In this document: positions 54,187-63,455 of the stretch, piece after piece
Layout of the letters: the number at the start of each line of letters is the position of its first letter
Numbering within the stretch: position 1 is the first letter of the stretch
From: Marinoscillum pacificum
GTDB lineage: Bacteria; Bacteroidota; Bacteroidia; Cytophagales; Cyclobacteriaceae
Direction of reading: 5' to 3'
Length of the DNA stretch: 64,000 nt
Assembly (NCBI RefSeq): GCF_024714495.1
Contig: NZ_JAMZMJ010000001.1
Location: 1,568,201 to 1,632,200, forward strand
Notes under the pieces: model-generated
Seen by the model: the letters and a program-made list of their open reading frames with translations, nothing else
Database searches by the model: none
What the model was told of the DNA's origin: nothing
Made by a program: the position numbers and the translations under genes

Positions 54187-54783
54187 ATGCATAAACTCAT
54201 AATAATCATCTCTCTATTCAGTGTATCAACATTCGTCAATGGTCAAAACCATGAATTTGGATTAAGAGGAGGACTTAACTTTTCTACACTTAAGAATCAA
54301 AAAAGCGAATTAGATAGCTATGAACCAAAAATAGGCTTATTGATTGGAGGCATTTTCAAACACAATTTAAATGACAAATTTGGAATTAGCTCAGAAGTAC
54401 TTTATTCAATGGAAGGTGCAAATTTCGAGAACTCAAATAAATATATTCGAATTCATAGATTATCAATTCCTATACTGGCTTCATATAACCTTACTAAAAA
54501 ATTAAAGGTAGGAATCGGACCTGAATTAAAGTTACAATTAGGTGTTAAGTCTAACCTTCACGGGGATATTGCTTCTCTATATGACCCCCTGGATTATGGC
54601 GGGACTTTAGAAATCGAATTCAAGCCTATCAACTCTATAGGAATATCCTTGAGAAACTATTTCGGTTTAAAATATCAAAATAGGATTCTGGTAAGTGATG
54701 CTGAGGCAAATGAAATCGAAAATATCAAATCTGATAAAAGTAACGTCTTAAATATGTCTGTAACGTACTATTTCGGAACTTAA
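54187..54783 (+). CDS. Outer-membrane beta-barrel protein (PorT-like)
   Basis: A 198-residue protein with a signal peptide (IIISLFSVSTFVNGQ) and then alternating beta strands: LRGGLNFSTL, KIGLLIGGIFKH, FGISSEVLYSMEGANF, KVGIGPELKLQLG, and a C-terminal barrel end VTYYFGT. It matches the PorT/outer_membrane-beta-barrel pattern common in Bacteroidota. It lies between the two copies of the duplicated membrane gene, and its function is unknown. Confidence 0.75.
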   Translation: MHKLIIIISLFSVSTFVNGQNHEFGLRGGLNFSTLKNQKSELDSYEPKIGLLIGGIFKHNLNDKFGISSEVLYSMEGANFENSNKYIRIHRLSIPILASYNLTKKLKVGIGPELKLQLGVKSNLHGDIASLYDPLDYGGTLEIEFKPINSIGISLRNYFGLKYQNRILVSDAEANEIENIKSDKSNVLNMSVTYYFGT

Positions 54784-55033
54784 TCATAACATCTTAGAAA
54801 ACATTACTTTAAAACTCTCACGCGGCACTGACTGACCGGCCGCAACTAACCGTCCGCCTCTTTGGAAGAGAGGGGAGTTAGATTATCCTTCAATATTCAA
54901 ATAAATGAACTCTGGGGGCGCCCGGCTAGGGTGAGTTGGTTTATAGACATGATTCAGACCCCAAACATTGACAAATCATAGGGTTATGTCTTATATTTCA
55001 ACTTGAAAATTTAACAACTCAATTCAAGCTATT
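54784..55033. repeat. Intergenic stretch with REP-like hairpin remnants
   Basis: No gene. It contains GC-rich fragments (CGGCCG at 54838-54843, GGGCGCCCGG at about 54915) and the dyad CCTCTTTGGAAGAGAGG at about 54867, of the same type as at 2066 and 59143. The homology of the duplicated gene starts at about 55027. Confidence 0.4.
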
Positions 55034-55492
55034 ATGACTAACTACAAGGAAATTAAGATTTCGTCCAATTGGACAGGTGTCGGACTTTACGGAGGACTTA
55101 TTTTGGTTCTGTTCATGGCTCCAATAATCTTCGCAGCATCTCAATCACAAGAATTTCATTTCGGAATGATCTTAGCCGGCCTTATTTATCTCGGTTTGGT
55201 AGGATTGATGATCTATCAATTCATGTATGTCAGTAGTGCCATTATTTCTGGCGATAAGTTGGTTCTTAAAAAGCAATTCCGACCAGCAAAATCCTACGCT
55301 TTTCATCAAATAGGTTACCCAACTACCTTCAATTACAAGAGCACCAAGTACATCACTCTGGAAATGACCAATGATGATCACTCTACCGAAAAGTACTTGA
55401 TCCTAAACTCAAGAGGAATCTTTGCATTTGAAAACAAAGATGCCGAAGGCGTATTGAAGCAGCTGAGGAGTATTAAAAATCACAAATCCTAG
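55034..55492 (+). CDS. Paralogous membrane protein B (duplicate of 53707-54159)
   Basis: A 152-residue copy with the same two hydrophobic spans and C-terminal beta region. Differences are I/L, I/V, T/S and A/S swaps and a slightly longer tail (RSIKNHKS instead of RTMKSE). The DNA identity starts at AGCTATTATG just before the ATG and runs to about position 55471. Retention of both copies suggests a dosage or diversification benefit, or a recent duplication. Confidence 0.75.
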   Translation: MTNYKEIKISSNWTGVGLYGGLILVLFMAPIIFAASQSQEFHFGMILAGLIYLGLVGLMIYQFMYVSSAIISGDKLVLKKQFRPAKSYAFHQIGYPTTFNYKSTKYITLEMTNDDHSTEKYLILNSRGIFAFENKDAEGVLKQLRSIKNHKS

Positions 55493-55527
55493 CAGTTTAT
55501 ACTTGTCCACATATTCTACAAAAACCT

Positions 55528-56136
55528 ATGCTTTTTATAGTCAGTACACTTCCGTTTTTACTTGGGTTATTTATTCTGGTCATATCCATTAAAAACATCA
55601 AAGCTAAGAAGCCTACCAAGTTATCATCCATACTAATCAGAAAGCTTCTTGGAGAAACAGGAACAAGGATATTCGCAGGTATTGTCGGAATAGCAATGAT
55701 GATTTTTGGATTCAATTTTTTCATGGAAATCAATCAATTCAAATTTCCTGGTCACGACAAAAAGAAAACCAACATTGTCGTAATGACCAGGCAGAAGATC
55801 ATTAATGCTAGCACTACTGCATCCTCGTCTCGTCGAATGACTCTTCCAGAATTACAAAAGGAATACAAATATGCGGGCAATTCACTGATTGCAGAATTCA
55901 CTTCAATAAGCTTCAAAAACAACTACATCAAAAAACTTCCAGATTTTGCATGGTCTATGAAAGAGCTTGAGGAGATAGATTTAACAAATAATGAATTCAC
56001 ATCTTTACCTAAGGAGCAATTAGCCAGTTTACCTAAGTTAAAAACGCTAATTCTTACTGGAAACCCCATTGATAGTACGGAAGCTGTTCTCCTAGAGAAA
56101 AGCTTACAAGTGGAGATTATGATGACCGAAGATTGA
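55528..56136 (+). CDS. Membrane protein with leucine-rich-repeat-like segment
   Basis: A 202-residue protein with hydrophobic N-terminal segments (about 1-20 and 50-70, then a soluble part). The C-terminal half shows two to three LRR units: LIAEFTSISFKNNYIKKLPD, MKELEEIDLTNNEFTSLPKE, LASLPKLKTLILTGNPID. It probably sits in the inner membrane with a small LRR domain, and its partner is unknown. It is 35 bases downstream of the paralog B gene and ahead of a 39-codon ORF and another lipoprotein. Confidence 0.7.
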   Translation: MLFIVSTLPFLLGLFILVISIKNIKAKKPTKLSSILIRKLLGETGTRIFAGIVGIAMMIFGFNFFMEINQFKFPGHDKKKTNIVVMTRQKIINASTTASSSRRMTLPELQKEYKYAGNSLIAEFTSISFKNNYIKKLPDFAWSMKELEEIDLTNNEFTSLPKEQLASLPKLKTLILTGNPIDSTEAVLLEKSLQVEIMMTED

Positions 56137-56162
56137 CTTCATAAGACTTGAGTGAACTAAGC

Positions 56163-56282
56163 ATGATCGAGACAATTGATCCCAAGACAGTCGTTATCAC
56201 AGAAACAGCAAATACAGTGACTCTAAAGTTTAATGCTCGATATAGCGAAGAAAGTTATTCCGTGGAATTTGAGTTAGATTAA
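56163..56282 (+). CDS. Possible small ORF (39 aa)
   Basis: ATG at 56163 to TAA at 56280-56282. The product begins MIETIDPKTVVITETANTVT and ends with an acidic FELD-type tail after a beta-like stretch. It could be a beta-rich fragment of a larger lost gene. Good reading-frame composition is the only support. It lies six bases before the next lipoprotein's start. Confidence 0.3.
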   Translation: MIETIDPKTVVITETANTVTLKFNARYSEESYSVEFELD

Positions 56283-56288
56283 TACAGA

Positions 56289-56828
56289 ATGAACAGCGTA
56301 AATCATCCTTTTTGCATTCTCCTATTCTTGGTAATTATTACTTCATGTAACAGGATTAAGAATAAAACAGAACAAGTTGCTAATAGGATCGAATCAAAAG
56401 CTAAACGAGAAGTTTCAAATGGAATAGAACAGATTATAAATAAAATCTATCCTCCTTTTGATCATGATCAACCAGATACCGAAAATAACAAGCAGCGTTT
56501 TACGGACTTTCTTCAAATAGAAATTACTCCGGATATAAGAAATATCTATTGCTTCGATGATGCCATCGGACTGGATGCGGATTATATGTTTTCATTTAAT
56601 TGCAACAACCTCACCTCACAAAAAATCATCGAGAAACACCAGCTCAAAATAGGCCCTTACAACAGAGACAATGGATTTGGGCTTCAACATGATTTTGACT
56701 GGTGGGACAAAAATCGCATAGCGCAACTCGACAAATACATGTGGACTGATGAATCTCAGAGATATTTCAAATACTACTGGTACGATGAGCTAAATGAAAA
56801 AGCGTACTTCTTTGTATTCGATCTTTAA
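56289..56828 (+). CDS. Lipoprotein of unknown family
   Basis: A 179-residue lipoprotein (VIITSCNR, Cys at residue 20). A charged helix (KNKTEQVANRIESKAKREVS) is followed by a compact Tyr/Trp-rich domain (DFDWWDKNRIAQL, DESQRYFKYYWYDELN) that ends YFFVFDL. No family is recognised. It closes the accessory island on the plus strand. Confidence 0.6.
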   Translation: MNSVNHPFCILLFLVIITSCNRIKNKTEQVANRIESKAKREVSNGIEQIINKIYPPFDHDQPDTENNKQRFTDFLQIEITPDIRNIYCFDDAIGLDADYMFSFNCNNLTSQKIIEKHQLKIGPYNRDNGFGLQHDFDWWDKNRIAQLDKYMWTDESQRYFKYYWYDELNEKAYFFVFDL

Positions 56829-56907
56829 TTTCTAGTTCATACAAGCTCTATTACGAATAAAGAGACAATTCGCTGAACCCAAAACACAAAACCAAACAAC
56901 TTAGAAC

Positions 56908-59088
56908 CTAAACCACCAACAATCCGCCACCTCTTAGCTGCTGCATGCCTTTGGAGTACCAGAACGGTTCAAAATCTCCTATTGCAGCCTCATAGGCTTC
57001 TTTGAATTTTCCATAGCTGATGATCATTTGACCATTCTTTAGCTGCTCGAGTTGCTGCACTAGCCACTCTCCTGATAGTTGATCAAGTCTGATAGTCAGC
57101 ACATCTTTCTTTTGATGGAAAAGTAGCTCCAACTGATCCGGACGACCTTTTTTACCTGGGACTATTCTTTGCTGTGGTAAGCCTCCTAGCCAAATGATCT
57201 TACTGGAAGTTTTAGGGCTTATAAACTCCTCTTCGTACAAGGCATTTTCAATAAAGTTCGGAGGAATGCTCGTTGTAGGGATCTTGAAATCAAACCACTC
57301 TCTTAAAGGCATTTCAAAACCAAGTCCATGCATGTAGTTGAATAACGACTTCTTCAGTCCAAAGCTAAATCGATCATGGTTCACCCCTGTCTTGTCACGG
57401 AACTGCACGTCATTGTTCGCAAAAGAGATTTCTTTCATCTCAGGAATCACTCCGTATGCTTCCGGCTCCAACCCAACAGGACTGTGTGCCGACAAAGCAA
57501 ACTGATGCCAAAATCCAGACTGTACAATGTTCAGTTCAAACAACTGACGCACCATCTCCAGGCTATCGATCGTTTCTTGTACGGTTTGGGTTGGGTAGCC
57601 ATACATCAGATAAGCATGCACCATGATGCCACTTTCGGTAAAGTTACGAGTGACACGAGCAACTTGCTCCACTGTCACTCCTTTATCTATCAAAGCCAAC
57701 AAGCGATCAGAAGCCACTTCCAATCCTCCTGAAACCGCGATGCATCCAGAAGCTTGAAGCAACTTACACAGGTCCATGGTGAAGCTTTTCTCGAAACGTA
57801 TGTTCGTCCACCAGGTCACGGTTAACTTCCGACGAATGATCTCTAAGGCTACCTCTCGCATCAAAGCTGGAGGAGCAGCTTCGTCCACAAAGTGAAATCC
57901 TCGTTCGCCAGTCTGAGCGATCAGCTCCTCCATCCGATCTACCAGCGTTTTTGCGGCTATAGGTTCGTAGAGCTTGATGTAGTCCAGCGACACATCACAG
58001 AAGGTACATTTGGCCCAATAGCAACCATGAGCCATGGTTAGCTTATTCCACCGTCCATCACTCCACAGACTATGCATCGGGTTCGCCACCTCGATCACCG
58101 ATATGTATCGATCCAATGGCAAATCACTGTAATCAGGAGTACCTACTTCGCTTTGCTTGAAATCAGGAAATGGACACGAATTGTCGTGGTAAACTTGTCC
58201 TTCTTTCAGATAAAATGTCCTTTTTAAATTCAGGTTTTCACCTTTACCTCTCACAACTTGCTCCACCAATTGCTCTACAGGTCGCTCACCATCATCTAGC
58301 GTAATAAAGTCAAAGTAATCAAAGACTCGAACCTCCTTTAAGTCTCTGAGTTCAGTATTTGGGAACCCTCCTCCCATTGCCGTTTTGACCTGAGGATTAT
58401 GTTGTTTGAGGAATTGTGCACATCTGAAGGCACTATATAAGTTACCAGGAAAGGGCACAGAAAAGCACACTAGCTTAGGATCAGCTTCTGCTATCTTCTT
58501 CTGCAGCAAGTCCAGTGTAAGCTCATCAATATAGGTTGGAGCTTCTTGCAAGTGAGCATGAAGCTCATCAAATGAATTGGCACTTCGTCCTAGTCGTTCT
58601 GCATATCTGCTAAACCCGAAATGAGGGTCCACACACTCTACTATGAAGTCGGATAGATCTTCCAGATACAAGGTAGCGAGATGCTTGGCCTTGTCCTGAA
58701 AACCCATGGAACCAAAAGCCCAATCGAGCTCATCTAAGGTCTCGAATCGTGAAGCTTCTGGAAGAAACTCTTCTGTACAGATTTGTCGTGCAAGTGTCGG
58801 ATTATGACCTTGCAAAAAGGACATCACCTGCTCAATCGTCTTTACGTAATCAGAACGTAAGGCATAGATACGCTGCACATTATCGGACCAATCTGAATCG
58901 AATTCAACCTCCTCAAATAGCTTTTTCAGTCCTGCACTGGAAAACAACTCCAGAATTACCTCTATTCCCAAATCCATCTGATGCGATCTGATCCCACGAG
59001 TATTCAGAAAACCTTTCAGATAAGCTGTTGCCGGATACGGAGTATTCAGCTGAGTAAATGGAGGCGTTATAAGCAGTACTTCAGTCAA
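56908..59088 (-). CDS. B12-binding-domain radical SAM protein
   Basis: A 726-residue protein. The N-terminal part (LLITPPFTQLNTPYPATAYL) is the B12-binding/Rossmann domain, and the TIM-barrel radical SAM core follows. The [4Fe-4S]-binding cysteines are in HGCYWAKCTFCDV, spaced C-x4-C-x2-C rather than the usual C-x3-C-x2-C. That longer spacing is known in a subset of such proteins. The C-terminal 150 residues contain no recognised domain. The substrate is unknown; methylation or ring-forming chemistry is possible. Confidence 0.82.
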   Translation of the reverse strand: MTEVLLITPPFTQLNTPYPATAYLKGFLNTRGIRSHQMDLGIEVILELFSSAGLKKLFEEVEFDSDWSDNVQRIYALRSDYVKTIEQVMSFLQGHNPTLARQICTEEFLPEASRFETLDELDWAFGSMGFQDKAKHLATLYLEDLSDFIVECVDPHFGFSRYAERLGRSANSFDELHAHLQEAPTYIDELTLDLLQKKIAEADPKLVCFSVPFPGNLYSAFRCAQFLKQHNPQVKTAMGGGFPNTELRDLKEVRVFDYFDFITLDDGERPVEQLVEQVVRGKGENLNLKRTFYLKEGQVYHDNSCPFPDFKQSEVGTPDYSDLPLDRYISVIEVANPMHSLWSDGRWNKLTMAHGCYWAKCTFCDVSLDYIKLYEPIAAKTLVDRMEELIAQTGERGFHFVDEAAPPALMREVALEIIRRKLTVTWWTNIRFEKSFTMDLCKLLQASGCIAVSGGLEVASDRLLALIDKGVTVEQVARVTRNFTESGIMVHAYLMYGYPTQTVQETIDSLEMVRQLFELNIVQSGFWHQFALSAHSPVGLEPEAYGVIPEMKEISFANNDVQFRDKTGVNHDRFSFGLKKSLFNYMHGLGFEMPLREWFDFKIPTTSIPPNFIENALYEEEFISPKTSSKIIWLGGLPQQRIVPGKKGRPDQLELLFHQKKDVLTIRLDQLSGEWLVQQLEQLKNGQMIISYGKFKEAYEAAIGDFEPFWYSKGMQQLRGGGLLVV

Positions 59089-59329
59089 GCAAATCGTATT
59101 TAATTGAGCAAGTTAGAGATAAGCGAGGACAATACTCTCCTCTTCTTCGAGGGGGAGATGTCAACAAGTTCCAAAACTGTTGACAGAGGGGGTTTTTCAA
59201 GTTAGAGATAAGAGAGGACATAGTTTCATTCATATTCCTCCCTTTAGGGGCGGGGCTAGAATATGAATGAAAAAGAGACTCAGAACTGTCGACTATTGTC
59301 TCTCGACTAAAGAACTGCCGTCAGGCACC
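59089..59329. repeat. Intergenic REP-like cluster with a direct repeat and a 14-base hairpin
   Basis: No gene. A 23-base direct repeat occurs at 59109-59131 and 59198-59220 with one mismatch, 89 bases apart. TTTCATTCATATTC (59224-59237) pairs perfectly with 59259-59272, and its loop contains CTCCCTTTAGGGGCGGGG. A further hairpin GTCAACA/TGTTGAC lies at 59159-59183. These match the hairpin type seen elsewhere in the window. Confidence 0.5.
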
Positions 59330-60892
59330 TCACCAATCAATCGGAAAATAATCCTTCAAGAACTTCCCACACCAATGCTTCCCGGTATTGATGCCATCAA
59401 ACAGGGGATCCATTACTCTCGCCGCTCCATCTACGATATCTAATGGAGGCTGGAAGTCATGAACCTTCTCCTTTTTCTTGGCCAACTCGTGTGGATCTTC
59501 ATCTGTCACCCAGCCGGTATCCACCGCATTCATGTAAATCCCATAGTTAGCAAGATCAGAGGCTGAAGTATGCGTAAGCATATTCAAAGCTGCCTTAGCC
59601 ATGTTGGTATGGGGATGTCTATCTTCTTTGTGGAATCGGTGGAACTTCCCTTCCATCGCTGACACGTTGATGATGTGTTTTTTACCGGTATTGTCCTTTT
59701 TCATCAACTTCGAAAGTCGATTACAAAGCACAAACGGAGCTACAGAGTTTACAAGTTGTACCTCCACCATCTCTGGAGTTTCGATCTCTCCTAGTTTCAA
59801 TCGCCAGCTATTCGTTTTACGCAAGTCAACTTGCTGTAAATCCGCATCCAACTGACCTTCTGGAAACACTTCACTTGGAGCGATAGAGTTATCAAAACTA
59901 TAAGGTATCTGACTGAGTTTTGCACTTGATCTAATTCCGATACCGGGTTCTGGTGCATGCCAGCTAACTGGCAAGTTCTTATTCTTTTGTTCAGCGCCTC
60001 CGGTCAATTCACGCAATTCATTCAAACAATACTGATGGTCTTTTAATAGATTTTGAGCACCAGCAGGCAGTTCCTGATAAGGAATTGATTCATTCGCCAT
60101 TAAGTGTTCATAGAAACCAGCAGGTCTACGCACAGTTTGAGCCGCATTATTGATTAGGATATCCAGGCGATCATATTGGAGCTCGATGAAGTTGCAGAAG
60201 ATCTCCACACTTGGGATGTGTCTTAGATCCAATCCGTGGATTTTCAGTCTTTTCGCCCATTTTGGGTAATCCTCCTCCTGCTCAAATCGCAATGCCGAAT
60301 CTACAGGAAAACGTGTTGTAGCGACCACAGTTGCTCCGGCTCTAAGAAGCATCAAAGTAATGTGATATCCAATTTTCAATCGACTTCCAGTAACCACCGC
60401 AACTTGACCTGTCAAGTCAGCAGTTTGGAAGCGTTTCATATAGTTCAAATCCCCACACTCCTCACACATGGTATCGTAGAAGTGGTGAAGCTTCGTAAAT
60501 TCTTTCTTACAGACGTAGCAGTTTCTTGGAGAACTCAGCTCAGGTCGCTCATCAGTTAGTTGAGCTGCGGTCAGTAATTTAGGTGCCTCAAAAATAGTTG
60601 CTTCTCTGGCTTTTCGAATTCCTGTTTCTTTACGTGCATGCTTGTCACGCTCCTGTTCCTTTCTTTTTTGTGCTTTTTGCCAATCTTTTTTAGCCTGGCG
60701 ATATTCCTCACGTTGGGGACGCGACACTTTTCCGGCTGCCGTCATAAAAGCAACACGAACGTCTTCTGGCCAATCAAAAATCTGTGAATAATCAGAACTA
60801 ATCTGTTCCATTAGTTCTGTGCATTTGGCTATCGCATCAAGCGTAACCTGTTTATCAGACACTTCTTTTTTGTCGTTCTTTTCGTCTTCCAC
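59330..60892 (-). CDS. Noncanonical SDR with Cys4 module and coiled coil
   Basis: A 520-residue protein from GTG at 60892; an ATG at 60952 is open but lies upstream of the promoter. Residues about 60-100 are a charged helix ([20 protein letters not shown]). Cys125-x2-Cys128 and Cys143-x2-Cys146 form a Cys4 zinc-ribbon-like site. The SDR domain (about 160-520) has [12 protein letters not shown], so the middle Gly of the cofactor loop is Lys. The usual YxxxK is TNMAK ([10 protein letters not shown]), lacking Tyr. It may bind NAD(P) for signalling or structure rather than catalysis. Confidence 0.75.
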   Translation of the reverse strand: MEDEKNDKKEVSDKQVTLDAIAKCTELMEQISSDYSQIFDWPEDVRVAFMTAAGKVSRPQREEYRQAKKDWQKAQKRKEQERDKHARKETGIRKAREATIFEAPKLLTAAQLTDERPELSSPRNCYVCKKEFTKLHHFYDTMCEECGDLNYMKRFQTADLTGQVAVVTGSRLKIGYHITLMLLRAGATVVATTRFPVDSALRFEQEEDYPKWAKRLKIHGLDLRHIPSVEIFCNFIELQYDRLDILINNAAQTVRRPAGFYEHLMANESIPYQELPAGAQNLLKDHQYCLNELRELTGGAEQKNKNLPVSWHAPEPGIGIRSSAKLSQIPYSFDNSIAPSEVFPEGQLDADLQQVDLRKTNSWRLKLGEIETPEMVEVQLVNSVAPFVLCNRLSKLMKKDNTGKKHIINVSAMEGKFHRFHKEDRHPHTNMAKAALNMLTHTSASDLANYGIYMNAVDTGWVTDEDPHELAKKKEKVHDFQPPLDIVDGAARVMDPLFDGINTGKHWCGKFLKDYFPIDW

Positions 60893-60926
60893 AATTCTCC
60901 AGTTTGACCTTACTATTTTGAATGTG

Positions 60927-60934
60927 CAAAGATA
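60927..60934 (-). promoter_or_regulatory. -7 promoter element deciding the SDR start
   Basis: TATCTTTG on the minus strand at 60927-60934 matches TAnnTTTG exactly, with a TTTTTG (60950-60955) 15 bases upstream. Transcription would begin near 60922, downstream of the ATG at 60952, which makes the GTG at 60892 (GGAG four bases before it) the better start. Confidence 0.5.
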
Positions 60935-61071
60935 GGTTTTGTGCCAAGACAAAAATGAACGATTTTCAAGAAATCAATAATTCAGTTATCTTCGCTTTAC
61001 CTCCCTACTCTAACTGAAAATCAACCTTGGTTTCATAAACCATTAATGATTTAATCAGTTTTATACCACGT

Positions 61072-63342
61072 ATGCGAAAAAAGATCTGGATCGCAATAGG
61101 TTTGGTCCTCCTATGCAGTTTTTTAATCCTGGCCACGACCATTCGGATAAAAATGGGCAAAATCCCATCCGAAAAAGATTTACTAGCAATCAATCAGCAA
61201 ACTGCATCTGAAATTTACAGTTCAGACGGTCAGATTCTCGGCAGAATTTTTGCCGAAAACAGAACCAATGTCTCATTTGATGAGATTCCTAAAAATTTCC
61301 AGGATGCCTTGATCGCAACGGAAGATGCTAGATTCTTTGAACACTCAGGCATTGACTACCGAAGTTTAGGCAGAGTATTGATCAAATCAATCTTACTCCA
61401 GGATGAAAGTGCAGGTGGAGGTTCTACCTTAAGTCAGCAGCTGGCTAAAAACCTGTATCCAAGAAAGAAAGGTGGGGTTTTAAACCTTGTTGGTGCCAAG
61501 TTTCGAGAGGCTTTGGTAGCCAGCAAACTGGAATCTCTTTACACCAAAGAAGAACTACTTACCTTGTATCTCAACACCGTTTCATTTGGTGAAGATGTCT
61601 ATGGAATTGAAGCCGCTTCTATCCGCTATTTCAACAAAAAGCCCATTCAATTGGAGGTTCAGGAATCAGCGGTTTTGGTGGGAATTCTAAAAGCTACCAC
61701 AGCCTATAACCCAAGACTTTACCCAGAGCAAGCGAAAACCAGACGAAATACCGTACTCAGCCAGATGGCTAAATACGACTATCTGGATCAGGAACGCCTG
61801 GATTCGTTGACCGCAATGCCTATCGAATTGCAATACCGTAGATTGACGAATGAACGGGGAACAGCACCCTATTTCAAAGCAAAAATTCGTCCGATGATCG
61901 ATAGTTTAATTGCTACATTGGAGAAACCAGATGGTGAGCCTTACAACATCGAAACAGATGGGTTAAAAATTACAACAACGATAGACTCCAGATTGCAATT
62001 TTATGCGGATTCTGCTGTAGCGCAACACCTTACTTATTTGCAGGATCTGTTTGATAAACATTGGAGTTATTCCAAACCCTGGAATGAGAACCCCAACATT
62101 TTAGAATATGGCGTCACACACTCTGAAGCCTACAAACTGTTAAAAGCAAAGAAACTTTCGCAACAAGAAATTGAGTCTGCAATGGCTAAAAAAAGGCCGC
62201 AAACCATTTACACGATAGCGGGACCGGTTGATACATTGATGAGTGCCAAGGATTCTATCCAGCATTATCTGATGCTATTACAAACTGGAGTTCTAAGTAT
62301 GGAACCGAGTACAGGACACATCAAAGCCTGGGTTGGTGGATTAGATTTTGAATATTTCCAGTACGATCACGTGACATCCAAAAGACAGGTGGGCTCTACT
62401 TTCAAACCAATTGTTTATACAACTGCGTTGGAAAATGGAATTGAGCCATGCGACTATTTCAAAAACACACAGGAAACATATGAAGAATATGAGGACTGGT
62501 CTCCTGGTAATGCCGATGGCGACTATGAAGGATTTTATTCTTTGAAAGGTGCTTTGACGCATTCAGTAAACACCGTTTCAGCTCAGGTAATTCTGGAAAC
62601 TGGCATTCAGAAAGTAATAGATATGGCACATTCTATGGGTATCCGACAGGAACTTCCAGAGGTACCTTCATTGGCACTAGGAACTGCCGATTTATCACTA
62701 TTAGAAATGGTAAACGCCTACGCTACCATTGCCAATAAAGGCATTCGAATGGATCCAGTTTACATTCTCAAAATAGAAAATGCTGCTGGAAAAGTACTTT
62801 GGGAATATGAGCCGAAAATTGGAGTGGATGTAATGTCGGAGCAAACCGCTCAACTCATTACCAACTTCATGCAAAGTGTCGTGACGAATGGTACAGGTAG
62901 ATCGCTAGGAAGTAGATATGGCTTAACCAATGAAATTGCAGGTAAAACCGGCACCACGCAATCCTATGCAGACGGATGGTTCATGGGTTTTACACCTGAA
63001 ATCGTGACCGGCGTGTGGGTAGGCGCAGATAACCCAGGGGTTCACTTCAGAACAGGTGATTATGGGCAAGGTGCAAGAATGGCTCTACCTGTGTGGGCCT
63101 TGATGATGCAACAAGCTTTGAAAGATCCTGATTTTGCGAGCTGGCAATATGCTACCTTCGATCCGCTGGATGACGACTTACTCGCTTCTATTGACTGTCC
63201 TTTATATACGGAAAAAATGACTCTTTTTGACCGACTATTTGGTGTGAAAGATCGCACAGAAGATGAGGACAATAAGGAGGATAAAAAACCTTTCTTCAAG
63301 AAACTAAAAGGCATTTTCAGCAAGAAAAAGGATAAAGACTAA
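61072..63342 (+). CDS. Class A penicillin-binding protein (PBP1A-type)
   Basis: A 756-residue bifunctional peptidoglycan synthase with one N-terminal membrane helix (about 4-24). The glycosyltransferase GT51 domain spans about 45-220 (ATEDARFFEHSGIDYRSL, GGGSTLSQQLAKNLYP). The transpeptidase domain shows the three Ser-protease motifs: GSTFKP (SxxK), SVN in THSVNTVSAQV, and KTGTT. It builds and cross-links peptidoglycan in the periplasm. A Lys-rich tail (KKPFFKKLKGIFSKKKDKD) may hold it to the surface or membrane. Confidence 0.93.
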   Translation: MRKKIWIAIGLVLLCSFLILATTIRIKMGKIPSEKDLLAINQQTASEIYSSDGQILGRIFAENRTNVSFDEIPKNFQDALIATEDARFFEHSGIDYRSLGRVLIKSILLQDESAGGGSTLSQQLAKNLYPRKKGGVLNLVGAKFREALVASKLESLYTKEELLTLYLNTVSFGEDVYGIEAASIRYFNKKPIQLEVQESAVLVGILKATTAYNPRLYPEQAKTRRNTVLSQMAKYDYLDQERLDSLTAMPIELQYRRLTNERGTAPYFKAKIRPMIDSLIATLEKPDGEPYNIETDGLKITTTIDSRLQFYADSAVAQHLTYLQDLFDKHWSYSKPWNENPNILEYGVTHSEAYKLLKAKKLSQQEIESAMAKKRPQTIYTIAGPVDTLMSAKDSIQHYLMLLQTGVLSMEPSTGHIKAWVGGLDFEYFQYDHVTSKRQVGSTFKPIVYTTALENGIEPCDYFKNTQETYEEYEDWSPGNADGDYEGFYSLKGALTHSVNTVSAQVILETGIQKVIDMAHSMGIRQELPEVPSLALGTADLSLLEMVNAYATIANKGIRMDPVYILKIENAAGKVLWEYEPKIGVDVMSEQTAQLITNFMQSVVTNGTGRSLGSRYGLTNEIAGKTGTTQSYADGWFMGFTPEIVTGVWVGADNPGVHFRTGDYGQGARMALPVWALMMQQALKDPDFASWQYATFDPLDDDLLASIDCPLYTEKMTLFDRLFGVKDRTEDEDNKEDKKPFFKKLKGIFSKKKDKD

Positions 63343-63455
63343 ATAAATTAAAACGTTATTTACCAAAACCATCCACAGTTATTTGATTCGAATCTAGAAG
63401 ATGGTTTTGGCACAATCCTTGGAATACTGCTTACTCAATCAAATACTTTTCAGAT

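Noticed and set aside
60893..60952. ATG at 60952 as start of the SDR gene
   Set aside because: The TATCTTTG promoter element lies downstream of it, and GTG at 60892 has a GGAG ribosome site.
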